In this document: in pieces, positions 6,037 through 13,068 of the stretch
Layout: every line of letters begins with the position of its first letter
Numbering within the stretch: the first letter of the stretch is position 1
IMG/VR virus record: IMGVR_UViG_3300027791_000105
Coordinates: 1 to 27,706 of that record
Length of the DNA: 27,706 nt
Source: a virus
Strand: one strand, 5' to 3'
Notes under the pieces: generated by a model
Told to the model about the DNA's origin: nothing
Database searches by the model: none
The model's input: the letters and a program-made list of their open reading frames with translations, nothing else
Position numbers and translations under genes: made by a program

Positions 6037-7074
6037 TTACTTGTTACCTTGACGTGATCTGATCATTGCTAGAATGTCTTCAGCACGTTGATTACCACCT
6101 TCTTCGGCTGCAGGAGCCGGTGTTGCCACTGGAGCTGCTGGTGCAATTTCTCTAGTTGCTACTGGAGCAGGAGCAGTTTCTACTGCAATCGGTGCCGCTA
6201 CCGGAGTAGGAGCAGTTTCTACTGCAATTGGCGCTGCAGTTGCAACTGGTGTAGGTGTTGGAGCAGATGAGCCTTCAGGCTTTGCCATTCCAGCCGGACG
6301 ATAATATGATGCATACTTACTTGCATCATATGGTTTACCATCTACACTATCTTCAAACATTTGTTTAATGATTGCTAGTTCTGCTTCTGACGGTTTCTTA
6401 GGTAAGAAGTCATTTAAATCAAACAATCCGTTTGTATCTACTGCTGACTGTTCTACTTCAGTAATAGCAGTCTCTTTTCGAGCCCAATTACTTGTTGAAT
6501 AGTCTGCATAGCCACCTTTTGATGTTTTTACAACACGGAAGTCTAATCCTTTTGAGTAATCTGTTGGTAATTCTTCCATATCTGGATCCATCAAACTTGC
6601 TTTAATAATATTAAACAGTTGTGGTCCCATAATGAATCTACGAACTGGATTCTCAGGAGATGATTCTTCTAACGGGTTTTCACGAACAAAGCCTTGGAAT
6701 AAGTATGATTTCTTTTTCCAGTACTTCCTGCCCATATCTTCAAGACTTGAGTCTTTAAACCATGGACGTACTTCTGCAAGGATTGGGCAAGAACCAGTTG
6801 GTCCCCACATTTCCATACAAGGTACTTGTACTACTGTAGTCTTTGATTCGTTTTCGCCAACAATACCTGCAAACGGTAAACGAATCATTGCTCGCTCTAC
6901 CCAAAAGAATGTATTGTTAGGACTGGAGTCTGGAAGGAAACGTAGAGTTGCTGTTGTTCCTTCGTCGATGTTCCAGTGTGGATAAATGGCGTTGTCGCCA
7001 TATGAGTTGGAGTTTCCGTTTGTACGGGTTTCTTGTGCTTGTAGTTTTGCACGTATTTCTGCTAGTGATGCCAT
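6037..7074 (-). CDS. 32: gp32-like single-stranded DNA-binding protein
   Basis: A 345-residue T4 gp32-family protein coating single-stranded DNA in replication, recombination and repair. The N-terminal helix MASLAEIRAKLQAQE is the cooperativity-type region. The core runs from about 30 to 205, with aromatic and basic DNA-contact segments (YPHWNIDEGTTATLRFLPDS; WKKKSYLFQGFV) and a reduced Cys pair, C86 and C96, in VPCMEMWGPTGSCPI, where T4 has a His-Cys3 zinc site. Residues 268-325 are a Pro/Ala/Val-rich linker with a 13-residue repeat (APIAVETAPTPVA). The end is a short helix, RAEDILAMIRSRQ, instead of the long acidic tail of T4. I start at 7074 because GAGG lies 9 bases upstream; 30 further codons are open upstream but have no start signal. 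It has its own strong promoter. Confidence 0.93.
   Translation of the reverse strand: MASLAEIRAKLQAQETRTNGNSNSYGDNAIYPHWNIDEGTTATLRFLPDSSPNNTFFWVERAMIRLPFAGIVGENESKTTVVQVPCMEMWGPTGSCPILAEVRPWFKDSSLEDMGRKYWKKKSYLFQGFVRENPLEESSPENPVRRFIMGPQLFNIIKASLMDPDMEELPTDYSKGLDFRVVKTSKGGYADYSTSNWARKETAITEVEQSAVDTNGLFDLNDFLPKKPSEAELAIIKQMFEDSVDGKPYDASKYASYYRPAGMAKPEGSSAPTPTPVATAAPIAVETAPTPVAAPIAVETAPAPVATREIAPAAPVATPAPAAEEGGNQRAEDILAMIRSRQGNK
6164..6241 (-). repeat. In-frame 39-bp tandem repeat in the gp32 tail
   Basis: Two adjacent copies (starting at about 6164 and 6203) of a 39-bp unit encode the 13-residue repeat APIAVETAPTPVA. Part-copies lie on both sides. Slippage between the units would change linker length without shifting frame. 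Confidence 0.75.
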
Positions 7075-7163
7075 AATAATTTGCCTCTTTCTGTTTAGCC
7101 ATAATGGTCGATTACTGTGTTTTGCCTCGATAGTACATACTAGATCTACTAGTATTACTAACA

Positions 7164-7192
7164 ATTATATTTATCTTTGCGGTAAAAGTCAA
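7164..7192 (-). promoter_or_regulatory. gp32 promoter: sigma-70 boxes with overlapping late-type box
   Basis: TTGACT (7187-7192), 17 bp spacer, perfect TATAAT (7164-7169), about 90 bases before the gp32 ATG. A GATAAATA sequence at 7168-7175, resembling the T4 late box, overlaps the -10. The same DNA could therefore serve both host sigma-70 and the phage late sigma factor. Confidence 0.7.
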
Positions 7193-7231
7193 CCACTTTT
7201 TTAAAATAAACATAATGTCTTTTCTCTAAGC

Positions 7232-7268
7232 ATGTTATTATAGTAACATAGTATTATAACAAGGTCAA
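7232..7268 (-). promoter_or_regulatory. Possible second upstream promoter with operator-like palindrome
   Basis: TTGACC (7263-7268), 17 bp spacer, TACTAT (7240-7245). The -10 is covered by a perfect inverted repeat ATGTTA-N6-TAACAT (7232-7249). The -10 match is poor, so a protein-binding site upstream of the gp32 promoter is as likely as a promoter. Confidence 0.4.
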
Positions 7269-7369
7269 GAGAAATCTGCATTTTTTTTGCATATAGTAGC
7301 GAATTATATACAAAAGGTAAGCAGACAACCTTGTGACGCCTGTATCGCTATAACAGCGGTCCTAAGCGT
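7269..7369. other. Non-coding interval upstream of gp32 with RNA-hairpin potential
   Basis: About 100 bases between the gp32 upstream region and the end of the 974-residue gene, with no credible gene. It holds several inverted repeats: AAGGT/ACCTT around 7315-7333, and CTGT/ACAG flanked by GAC/GTC around 7336-7362. A T8 run lies at 7281-7288. A segment at about 7347-7366 resembles a conserved 23S rRNA stretch (see findings). No tRNA cloverleaf fits. Confidence 0.45.
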
Positions 7370-10294
7370 TTACTTTAACCCGGCTAAGCCAAGTATTTTG
7401 TTAATTTCTGTTTCGTAATTTGCACTTTCGTCTTCCTTAATTGGTAAATCAGGATCAAGTGCTTTCCATTCTTCATAACTCATGTACATATCTGTATCTG
7501 GGTCGTAATATTTGCCTTCTGCATTGTCGTAATAAACAACTTTACCCGAGCCTGTCATAATAGGACCTTCTAGTCCATCTCTTGCTACATACTTGTCAGG
7601 CATTGATGGAAGGACTTTATAACCTTCATTTGCATTTTTTTCAGTAGTTCCGTTAAGTGCAGCGGACAATCTTTGCATTAATGCAACTGCGTCAATTTCT
7701 TCAACTTGTACTGTGTCAACTTTTTTTGCTGGTTGGTTCTCGTCCATTGACTCACCAATATCATACATAAACAATTTGCTATAGACCTCTGAGTGTCCTT
7801 GCTTGATTGCATGTTTTAACTCTTGCATAAAATCTTCTCTTGCAATAGTATCCGATGGACCTGAACTTGCAAGATCAACAATGTCATTACCATCAGCATC
7901 ACCTTGTTTCATAAGTCTTTTAATTGCATCAATTTTATCTTCTAAATCATCAATGTTTGTATAACTTACAATATCATCATCCATGTTAAACACATCAGTT
8001 TGTATTTGTTTTGGATCTGTTACACCTTTAGCTCTTACTTCTTTTTCTAATTCAGTGTAAGCATTATTCCACTCGTTAGCATCTGCTTCATATGAGGCTA
8101 ACATTTTTTCAATTGCTGGCTTAACCATATCAAGTGTTACACTGCCTCTATCGATATTTGATAATTCTTCTTCACGACCAGTGTTAGTAATTTCTTCTGA
8201 ATCTTCGTCTACAAGCCCACTTAATGCTTTAAGTGTATCTAGTTCTGTTGTATCTTCTTGTTTAACTGCGATGTCATCATCACCATCACCATCAACGTCA
8301 ACTTTAACCCAATTTGCACCATTTGGATCATTACAGTCATGTTCACAATCTGTAGTAGGGTTTCCTAATGTGTCTCCACAATCTTTACATTGTAGCATCG
8401 ATTCACTATAACTTTCTTGTGCAACATCTTCGTCAGCATGTTGCTTTGACATTGCGGATCTAACTGCATCAACAGTCATATTTAATTCTTTAGCAATCTC
8501 TTCAATACTTTTTCCGTCTTGTTGTAACTTAAACATATACGGAATTGTTTCGTTCATGTCTTCTTCTACAGACTCGTCTGTTGTTCCATCATCATAATCT
8601 ACTGCTACCATTGCACGTTTTATTAACTGCTCATCTATATCGTAACTTTGAATATTTGCTAATACCCATGTTTGTATAATCTTACGAGCATCTGCGTTTG
8701 GATCTTCATCACTAAGTTCACCTAAGTCATCAAATAAGCTATCATTACCAATAATGTTGCCTAATGCATTACTAGCATTTTGTGCATCGGGTCCAACTGG
8801 TAAAGGGTTTAAGAATAGTTTTTCAAGTGCTTCAATTGCCTCTGCGGTATCCGGAATAGTCCAAGTACCTTCGATAAGATTGTTAGCCCAATCTTCTAAT
8901 TGTACTTCTTCTTTTTTCAACTTTCGCTTTTCAGCAGGTGCAGTCATTTTAACTTTACCTTTAAGATACTTTAACGCAACGCCCATTGCTGCATCTGTCT
9001 GTTGTTTATTATCATAATCAATGTTACCAATTGCATTAGCAAGATCGCTGTCTACAACGTTCTTTTCCAAGTAATCCATTATCTGCATAACTATATTATG
9101 ATTCTTTTGTTGCGTATTCATTTTGCTGTTATGCTTAACTACTTCCATATCAGCTTCAAGTGCTGATTTACTGCCTGGATTATTTTGTATTTCAATGTCA
9201 TCAGGTGCTTTAGCAAACTTTATTAACTCTTGAGCACGATTTGCTATTTTTGCATCTTGCTCTTTCTCAAAATCTATATCTGCCTGCGACAATGCTGGTT
9301 CAGCTTCATCTACTTGTTTTTCATTCATTGTTTTAATTCCTCGGGCTAAACTTGGTAAAACAGAATCCACAATGTTATCACGTTCGATGCGGACTAATTT
9401 ACTACGTATATCATCTAAGTCTGCCTGTTCAACAGTAGACTCAGTAGGCTCGTATTGCTCTACATACGTCTTGTATCCTTTTGGACCAGATAATGTTTTT
9501 AGGGTTGCTACTAAGCCAGTTGCACGTTCTTTGGCTTGTTCAATAATACTTTGTGCTTCATCTTGCTCTGCAAAATTATCAGCACGTCTAAATGCTTTTA
9601 CAAACTTTTTAAGATCAATAACTTCTTGATTCATTTCATGTATGTGCTGCCCAAGTTCGTCAACTTGGTCTCCACCTTGATTAACATGTTGTGCCATTGC
9701 TCTAGCACCTGCTAAGAACCTAAAAGGAAATTTTGTGCGTTCTTTAGCACTATTTTCAATAAACAAACTGTGTATTTGTCTTGTTCTTGATCCACGTTTT
9801 TCTTCATCTACAGGCTTTGAATGTTTAATAACTACACGAACTTCACCTATGTCTTGGTAACTAGTTTTAATACTTCCGTGTAACTTACTTTCTGTTACAT
9901 CATCAACACTTGGACTTGCATCATTCTGTTTAATGTAAGCATAGTCTTTCTTGTCTAACTGTTGCTTGCCGATATTTCTAACATCAAATCCCATAAGGTT
10001 TCTTTTTGCAAAATATCTTAATTCTTTTAAAAATGTGTACCAATCTTTTTTGTCGTCATAACGCATGTCTTCAGTAATGTTGTTGTTATAATATACCACT
10101 AGTGTATCTGGATCAACAATATTTACTGTAACACTTCCGTAACTTTTTCCACTACCTGAATACTCAAGTGTAAAAATTCTACCAGCATCTGGCTCGATTG
10201 TACTTTGTGCTTGCTCGTTTGCAATAGTTAGTTTGTCAAACTTTTTGGCTAAAATACTACTTAAATCTGTCGCTATTTTGTTATGTATTTGCAT
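7370..10294 (-). CDS. Large 974-residue acidic mosaic protein, unknown (possible virion protein)
   Basis: An unrecognised multidomain protein. Residues 1-300 hold a structured part with YGSVTVNIVDPDTLVVYY (52-69) and the well-conserved-looking segment IHSLFIENSAKERTKFPFRFLAGARAMAQHV (174-204). This is followed by a long helical region and DWANNLIEGTW (468-478). Residues 594-615 read like a helix-turn-helix (KSIEEIAKELNMTVDAVRSAM). A Cys4 zinc-ribbon-like cluster (C636, C639, C650, C654) is followed at once by an Asp-rich calcium-loop-like motif, DVDGDGDDD (666-674). The protein ends with a Tyr/Asp-rich section and ILGLAGLK. It is 4 bases downstream of the 130-residue gene and cotranscribed with gp17. 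Size, acidity and similar-looking cyanophage proteins suggest a virion component; function unknown. Confidence 0.85.
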   Translation of the reverse strand: MQIHNKIATDLSSILAKKFDKLTIANEQAQSTIEPDAGRIFTLEYSGSGKSYGSVTVNIVDPDTLVVYYNNNITEDMRYDDKKDWYTFLKELRYFAKRNLMGFDVRNIGKQQLDKKDYAYIKQNDASPSVDDVTESKLHGSIKTSYQDIGEVRVVIKHSKPVDEEKRGSRTRQIHSLFIENSAKERTKFPFRFLAGARAMAQHVNQGGDQVDELGQHIHEMNQEVIDLKKFVKAFRRADNFAEQDEAQSIIEQAKERATGLVATLKTLSGPKGYKTYVEQYEPTESTVEQADLDDIRSKLVRIERDNIVDSVLPSLARGIKTMNEKQVDEAEPALSQADIDFEKEQDAKIANRAQELIKFAKAPDDIEIQNNPGSKSALEADMEVVKHNSKMNTQQKNHNIVMQIMDYLEKNVVDSDLANAIGNIDYDNKQQTDAAMGVALKYLKGKVKMTAPAEKRKLKKEEVQLEDWANNLIEGTWTIPDTAEAIEALEKLFLNPLPVGPDAQNASNALGNIIGNDSLFDDLGELSDEDPNADARKIIQTWVLANIQSYDIDEQLIKRAMVAVDYDDGTTDESVEEDMNETIPYMFKLQQDGKSIEEIAKELNMTVDAVRSAMSKQHADEDVAQESYSESMLQCKDCGDTLGNPTTDCEHDCNDPNGANWVKVDVDGDGDDDIAVKQEDTTELDTLKALSGLVDEDSEEITNTGREEELSNIDRGSVTLDMVKPAIEKMLASYEADANEWNNAYTELEKEVRAKGVTDPKQIQTDVFNMDDDIVSYTNIDDLEDKIDAIKRLMKQGDADGNDIVDLASSGPSDTIAREDFMQELKHAIKQGHSEVYSKLFMYDIGESMDENQPAKKVDTVQVEEIDAVALMQRLSAALNGTTEKNANEGYKVLPSMPDKYVARDGLEGPIMTGSGKVVYYDNAEGKYYDPDTDMYMSYEEWKALDPDLPIKEDESANYETEINKILGLAGLK

Positions 10295-10298
10295 AAAG

Positions 10299-10691
10299 TT
10301 ATTTATCCAATCTGTTCAATCTTGCTTTTGTTAAAATAGCCAGATCTTGTTGTATTAATACAGGAGTAGGTGTACTATGTCCGCCATAACAAGGATGACT
10401 GTACAACCACTCTTCGTCTGATCTACATTCATTTAACCTATTATGCACTTTGCATAACAGTCTGCCACTAGCATGTTTGTGTATCCACATCCTAGCAACA
10501 TAGTTATTTAGAGGTGTAATATTGTGTTCACCTTTCCATTGTTGTACGTCTATACTTTGCTTTTGCCAGTAAGACTTACTCCATGGACAAACACTAATAA
10601 TTGAAGCAAAATACTCGCTCCAATTGATATTACTTTCTTTTTCCGCCTTTTCCGCCACGTTTTGCCATTTTAAGACTCCTTTGTTATGCAT
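10299..10691 (-). CDS. Unknown 130-residue protein downstream of gp17
   Basis: A His/Trp/Cys-rich soluble protein lying between terminase and the 974-residue gene. The central part, SEYFASIISVCPWSKSYW (25-42) through NNYVARMWIHKHASGRLLCKVHNRLNEC (62-89), looks conserved and compact. C35, C80 and C89 with several histidines could bind metal, but no standard motif is complete. The ATG at 10691 has AGGA 7 bases upstream. However, a stronger ribosome-binding site (AAAGGAG) just inside serves another frame (10630-10668). The first 20 residues (MHNKGVLKWQNVAEKAEKES) may therefore not be the true N-terminus. I do not recognise the family. Confidence 0.7.
   Translation of the reverse strand: MHNKGVLKWQNVAEKAEKESNINWSEYFASIISVCPWSKSYWQKQSIDVQQWKGEHNITPLNNYVARMWIHKHASGRLLCKVHNRLNECRSDEEWLYSHPCYGGHSTPTPVLIQQDLAILTKARLNRLDK
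10630..10668 (-). CDS. Nested 12-residue basic peptide (MAKRGGKGGKRK), possible true N-terminus of the 130-residue protein
   Basis: An ATG at 10668 sits 8 bases after the strong Shine-Dalgarno AAAGGAG and encodes MAKRGGKGGKRK before TAA. It overlaps the start of the 130-residue frame and would join it (at NINWSEYF) with a single +1 shift near the A-rich stop region. It may be a real mini-gene, the disrupted original N-terminus, or a frameshift leader. Sequence alone cannot decide. Confidence 0.35.
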   Translation of the reverse strand: MAKRGGKGGKRK

Positions 10692-10705
10692 GTATTTATC
10701 CTGTG

Positions 10706-12271
10706 TTAAAACAAAATAAACGGCATAGGTTCTATTATGTCATCAAGACTGTCTTTCATGCGTTCTTCGATACTAGCATCATAATTACGAACTACGTTTG
10801 TCATCCGTATTGCTAGTACTAAACTCATTACTAGATCGTCTTTTTCGCCTGGCTTTGCACGATAGCTGTTACCACTTGCAACAAACGACTTCATTTCACT
10901 AATAAGATTCTTGCTTTTAACTACAAGTCTGCCTGTTTCCACTAAAGATTTCATCTTTGCACAAGCAGATAACTTACTTCGGTGTGTAGTATTAAATCCC
11001 TTACGAAAACGTTTAGAGTTTCCATGCGATCTAGGTTCACTTAGAAATACACCAGGTATATTTTCCTCACCAATTTCTGCAATACTAACGAGTGCTGCTT
11101 CACCGAGTGTATTATTTTCAACACTATAATATACGTCATTTGGCTCGCCTATCATATCAGCCAAATAACTACATATCTCTCTCATAATTGCAACTTGTTG
11201 CACAATAGGTGTCTTATTATGCATCCACTCTGCTACTTGTATCAAGTTTGGTAATTCTAGTATCTGTATTGCAGAGTTATCTCCGCCGGTACCTAAACTT
11301 GGATCAAGTGCTACCATGTATGTTTGTCCTTTAACCGGCTTCTTATACCAACGTACTTGTCCTTGTTTCTCAATTGGGTCAACACCTTGTAACTCTGCTA
11401 ACCTAACTGCATTAATTAATGTTTCTTCGTAGATAATAGGTTCACATTCCATTTCACGTCTGAAACGTTCTTCTCCAATTCTACCACGTTCTTCTAGTGC
11501 CCATTGCTCATCTCTATCTGGATGCTCTTGCCATAAGCATTTGTAAGGAGCAAATCCGTTTGTTCCTGCATCACTTTCGTTACCATACTCATCAACATTA
11601 TCGTTTGCTTGTGTCCATAATAGCCAAAACTGATCTTCATCACTGTTAGGTGTACTTGTAATAATTGCACTACCACCTGTTGCTAGTGTAGGAGATATTG
11701 ATGTCCAAAATTCTGTAGCAATAGTATTACGAACAAATGCAAACTCATCACAGTACAGTAATGTAATACTCATACCTCTTCCTGTGTTATCAGTTGTTGC
11801 TTGTGCTACAATTCTACTTCCGTTTTCAAATTCAATTGAACCTTTGTTGTAGTTAGTAACACCTGCTCTAATATGATCTGGACAAAGTTCATATGCGTAT
11901 CTAATACGTTGCATAATTTCTTGAGCACCACTGAACTTGTGTGCTGCAATAAGAATAGTACTATCAGCAATAAACATTGCATGCCAAAGCAAGTAACCTG
12001 CGGCGGTAGTAGTCTTACCCATCTGTCGGCTCAGTAAGTTAATACTAAAACGATTATTGTGATAACTATTAACAAGAATCTCCTGAAAAGGAAAAGGCTT
12101 GTACAACATTTTTCCTTGAACAGGATGTTGTATGTGAAAGTAATTTGACATGAAGTGATTTGGTCCATTGGCACTATCGGCACAACTTATAAATTCTCCT
12201 AACTGCTCTTCAGAAAATTTCTGTGTTTTGTGGGCTCTTTTTACTAAAACCCCATCTAAACTCTTGCTCAT
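10706..12271 (-). CDS. 17: Terminase large subunit gp17
   Basis: A 521-residue DNA-packaging motor of T4 gp17 type: an N-terminal ATPase and a C-terminal RNase H-fold nuclease that acts at the prohead portal to cut and pump DNA. Walker A is SRQMGKT (81-87), Walker B with the catalytic acid is LLYCDE (171-176), and the coupling motif STPNS lies at 206-210. The nuclease acids are D323 (ALDPSLGTGGDNS), E385 (SVENNT) and D479 (EKDDLVMS). It is shorter than T4 gp17 (610 residues), mainly at the ends. GAGAAG precedes the ATG, and a late-type box GATAAATA lies about 40 bases upstream. The small subunit is encoded some 2.3 kb upstream in the same direction, separated by three small genes and an opposite-strand HNH gene. 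Confidence 0.96.
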   Translation of the reverse strand: MSKSLDGVLVKRAHKTQKFSEEQLGEFISCADSANGPNHFMSNYFHIQHPVQGKMLYKPFPFQEILVNSYHNNRFSINLLSRQMGKTTTAAGYLLWHAMFIADSTILIAAHKFSGAQEIMQRIRYAYELCPDHIRAGVTNYNKGSIEFENGSRIVAQATTDNTGRGMSITLLYCDEFAFVRNTIATEFWTSISPTLATGGSAIITSTPNSDEDQFWLLWTQANDNVDEYGNESDAGTNGFAPYKCLWQEHPDRDEQWALEERGRIGEERFRREMECEPIIYEETLINAVRLAELQGVDPIEKQGQVRWYKKPVKGQTYMVALDPSLGTGGDNSAIQILELPNLIQVAEWMHNKTPIVQQVAIMREICSYLADMIGEPNDVYYSVENNTLGEAALVSIAEIGEENIPGVFLSEPRSHGNSKRFRKGFNTTHRSKLSACAKMKSLVETGRLVVKSKNLISEMKSFVASGNSYRAKPGEKDDLVMSLVLAIRMTNVVRNYDASIEERMKDSLDDIIEPMPFILF

Positions 12272-12286
12272 TTGCTTCTCTCATTG

Positions 12287-12317
12287 TATAATGTATACAT
12301 ATTATAACTTATTTATC
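12287..12317. promoter_or_regulatory. Divergent regulatory region between gp17 and the HNH gene
   Basis: Contains an imperfect palindrome centred on GTATAC (12287-12306), with TATAAT on both strands. On the minus strand a late-type GATAAATA box (12310-12317) lies about 40 bases before the gp17 ATG. The late box is the better-supported part. Confidence 0.5.
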
Positions 12318-12328
12318 GGTAAAAAATT

Positions 12329-12883
12329 GTGAGTGATTGTTTAGTACTAAATGGTAATTATCAACCGTTAAGTTTACTACCATTAAGTGTAGTAGGCTGG
12401 CAACAGGCTGTTAAATTATATTTCTTAGATCGTGTTAGAATTATTGAAACATATGATAACTGGGAAGTACACAGTCCTAATATGGATTTTAAAGTACCTG
12501 CTCTTGTAGCATTACGAAAATACTACCCTGTGAAAAAACAAATAAGATTTACTCGTTATAATTTGTTTTTACGTGATATGTATCAGTGCCAATACTGTAC
12601 TGATACTTTTCCTACTACTGAATTAACTATTGACCATGTACTTCCACTAAGCAAAGGTGGAAAAACAAATTGGCAAAATTGTGTTAGTGCTTGTAAAAAA
12701 TGTAATACAAAAAAAGGTAATACTGTTGGGCAAATGATTCCTATTAGGAAAGCATTTACGCCAGATTACTTTAACTTATCTAGTATTAGACGCACTCGTC
12801 CATTTACTGTACGGCATAGTAGTTGGTTAGAATATATCGGAAATGTAGATGACTTTAAGTTTAGTAAGGATTCTCACCAGTAA
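12329..12883 (+). CDS. HNH homing-type endonuclease
   Basis: A 184-residue HNH nuclease encoded against the surrounding genes. The zinc/HNH core is complete: CQYC (C87, C90), the catalytic IDHVLPLSKGG (D102-H103), N114/N117 in KTNWQNCVSA, and CKKC (C122, C125) followed by N126. The N-terminal LVLNGNYQPLSLLPLSVVGW with FLDRVRIIETYDN is the usual companion segment of this HNH subfamily. The only possible start is GTG at 12329, directly after an in-frame stop and without a clear Shine-Dalgarno, so expression may be low. Its 3' end overlaps the convergent 68-residue gene by 23 bases. Free-standing HNH genes beside terminase are typical mobile elements of T4-like phages. Confidence 0.92.
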   Translation: MSDCLVLNGNYQPLSLLPLSVVGWQQAVKLYFLDRVRIIETYDNWEVHSPNMDFKVPALVALRKYYPVKKQIRFTRYNLFLRDMYQCQYCTDTFPTTELTIDHVLPLSKGGKTNWQNCVSACKKCNTKKGNTVGQMIPIRKAFTPDYFNLSSIRRTRPFTVRHSSWLEYIGNVDDFKFSKDSHQ

Positions 12884-13067
12884 GATGTGTTTGTGAAAAC
12901 CATAATTTAAACCATTCTGGTGTTCCTGGTTTAATATTTTTCTTCTTCATATGTTTAGATTTTTTATCTCCCACATAAGAGAGATTCTCACTATAAGGGG
13001 TCAAACCTTTATACGATTCAACCCCTGCTAGTTTTTTTAAATTCTTTAACTCTTCATCAAAAGTCAT
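12861..13067 (-). CDS. Small basic protein with GTPEWFKLWF motif, unknown
   Basis: A 68-residue protein starting one base after the stop of the acidic 307-residue gene, with no separate ribosome-binding site, so it depends on coupling. N-terminally it carries LKKLAGVE (10-17), a short motif that also occurs in two neighbouring large proteins. The middle is basic (KKSKHMKKKNIKPG). The end, GTPEWFKLWFSQTHLTGENPY, is aromatic-rich and looks like a conserved phage peptide. I cannot assign a function; a packaging- or head-associated role fits its position between the acidic proteins and gp17. Confidence 0.7.
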   Translation of the reverse strand: MTFDEELKNLKKLAGVESYKGLTPYSENLSYVGDKKSKHMKKKNIKPGTPEWFKLWFSQTHLTGENPY

Positions 13068-13068
13068 G

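Noticed and set aside
6088-6270. Cys/Ser/Trp-rich plus-strand open frame opposite the gp32 tail
   Set aside because: It is the antisense shadow of the repetitive Pro/Ala coding sequence and has no ribosome-binding site or promoter.
6632-6985. 117-codon plus-strand open frame opposite gp32
   Set aside because: It lies entirely inside a strongly conserved gene on the other strand and has no start signals of its own.
7290-7370. tRNA gene in the spacer upstream of gp32
   Set aside because: Paired stems exist, but no acceptor stem with D-, anticodon- and T-arm (no GGTTC-type loop) could be fitted on either strand.
10300-10307. GATAAATA before the 974-residue gene as a late promoter
   Set aside because: It is only about 6 bases from the ATG, so transcription would start at or inside the start codon. 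The bases are explained as the last codons of the upstream gene.
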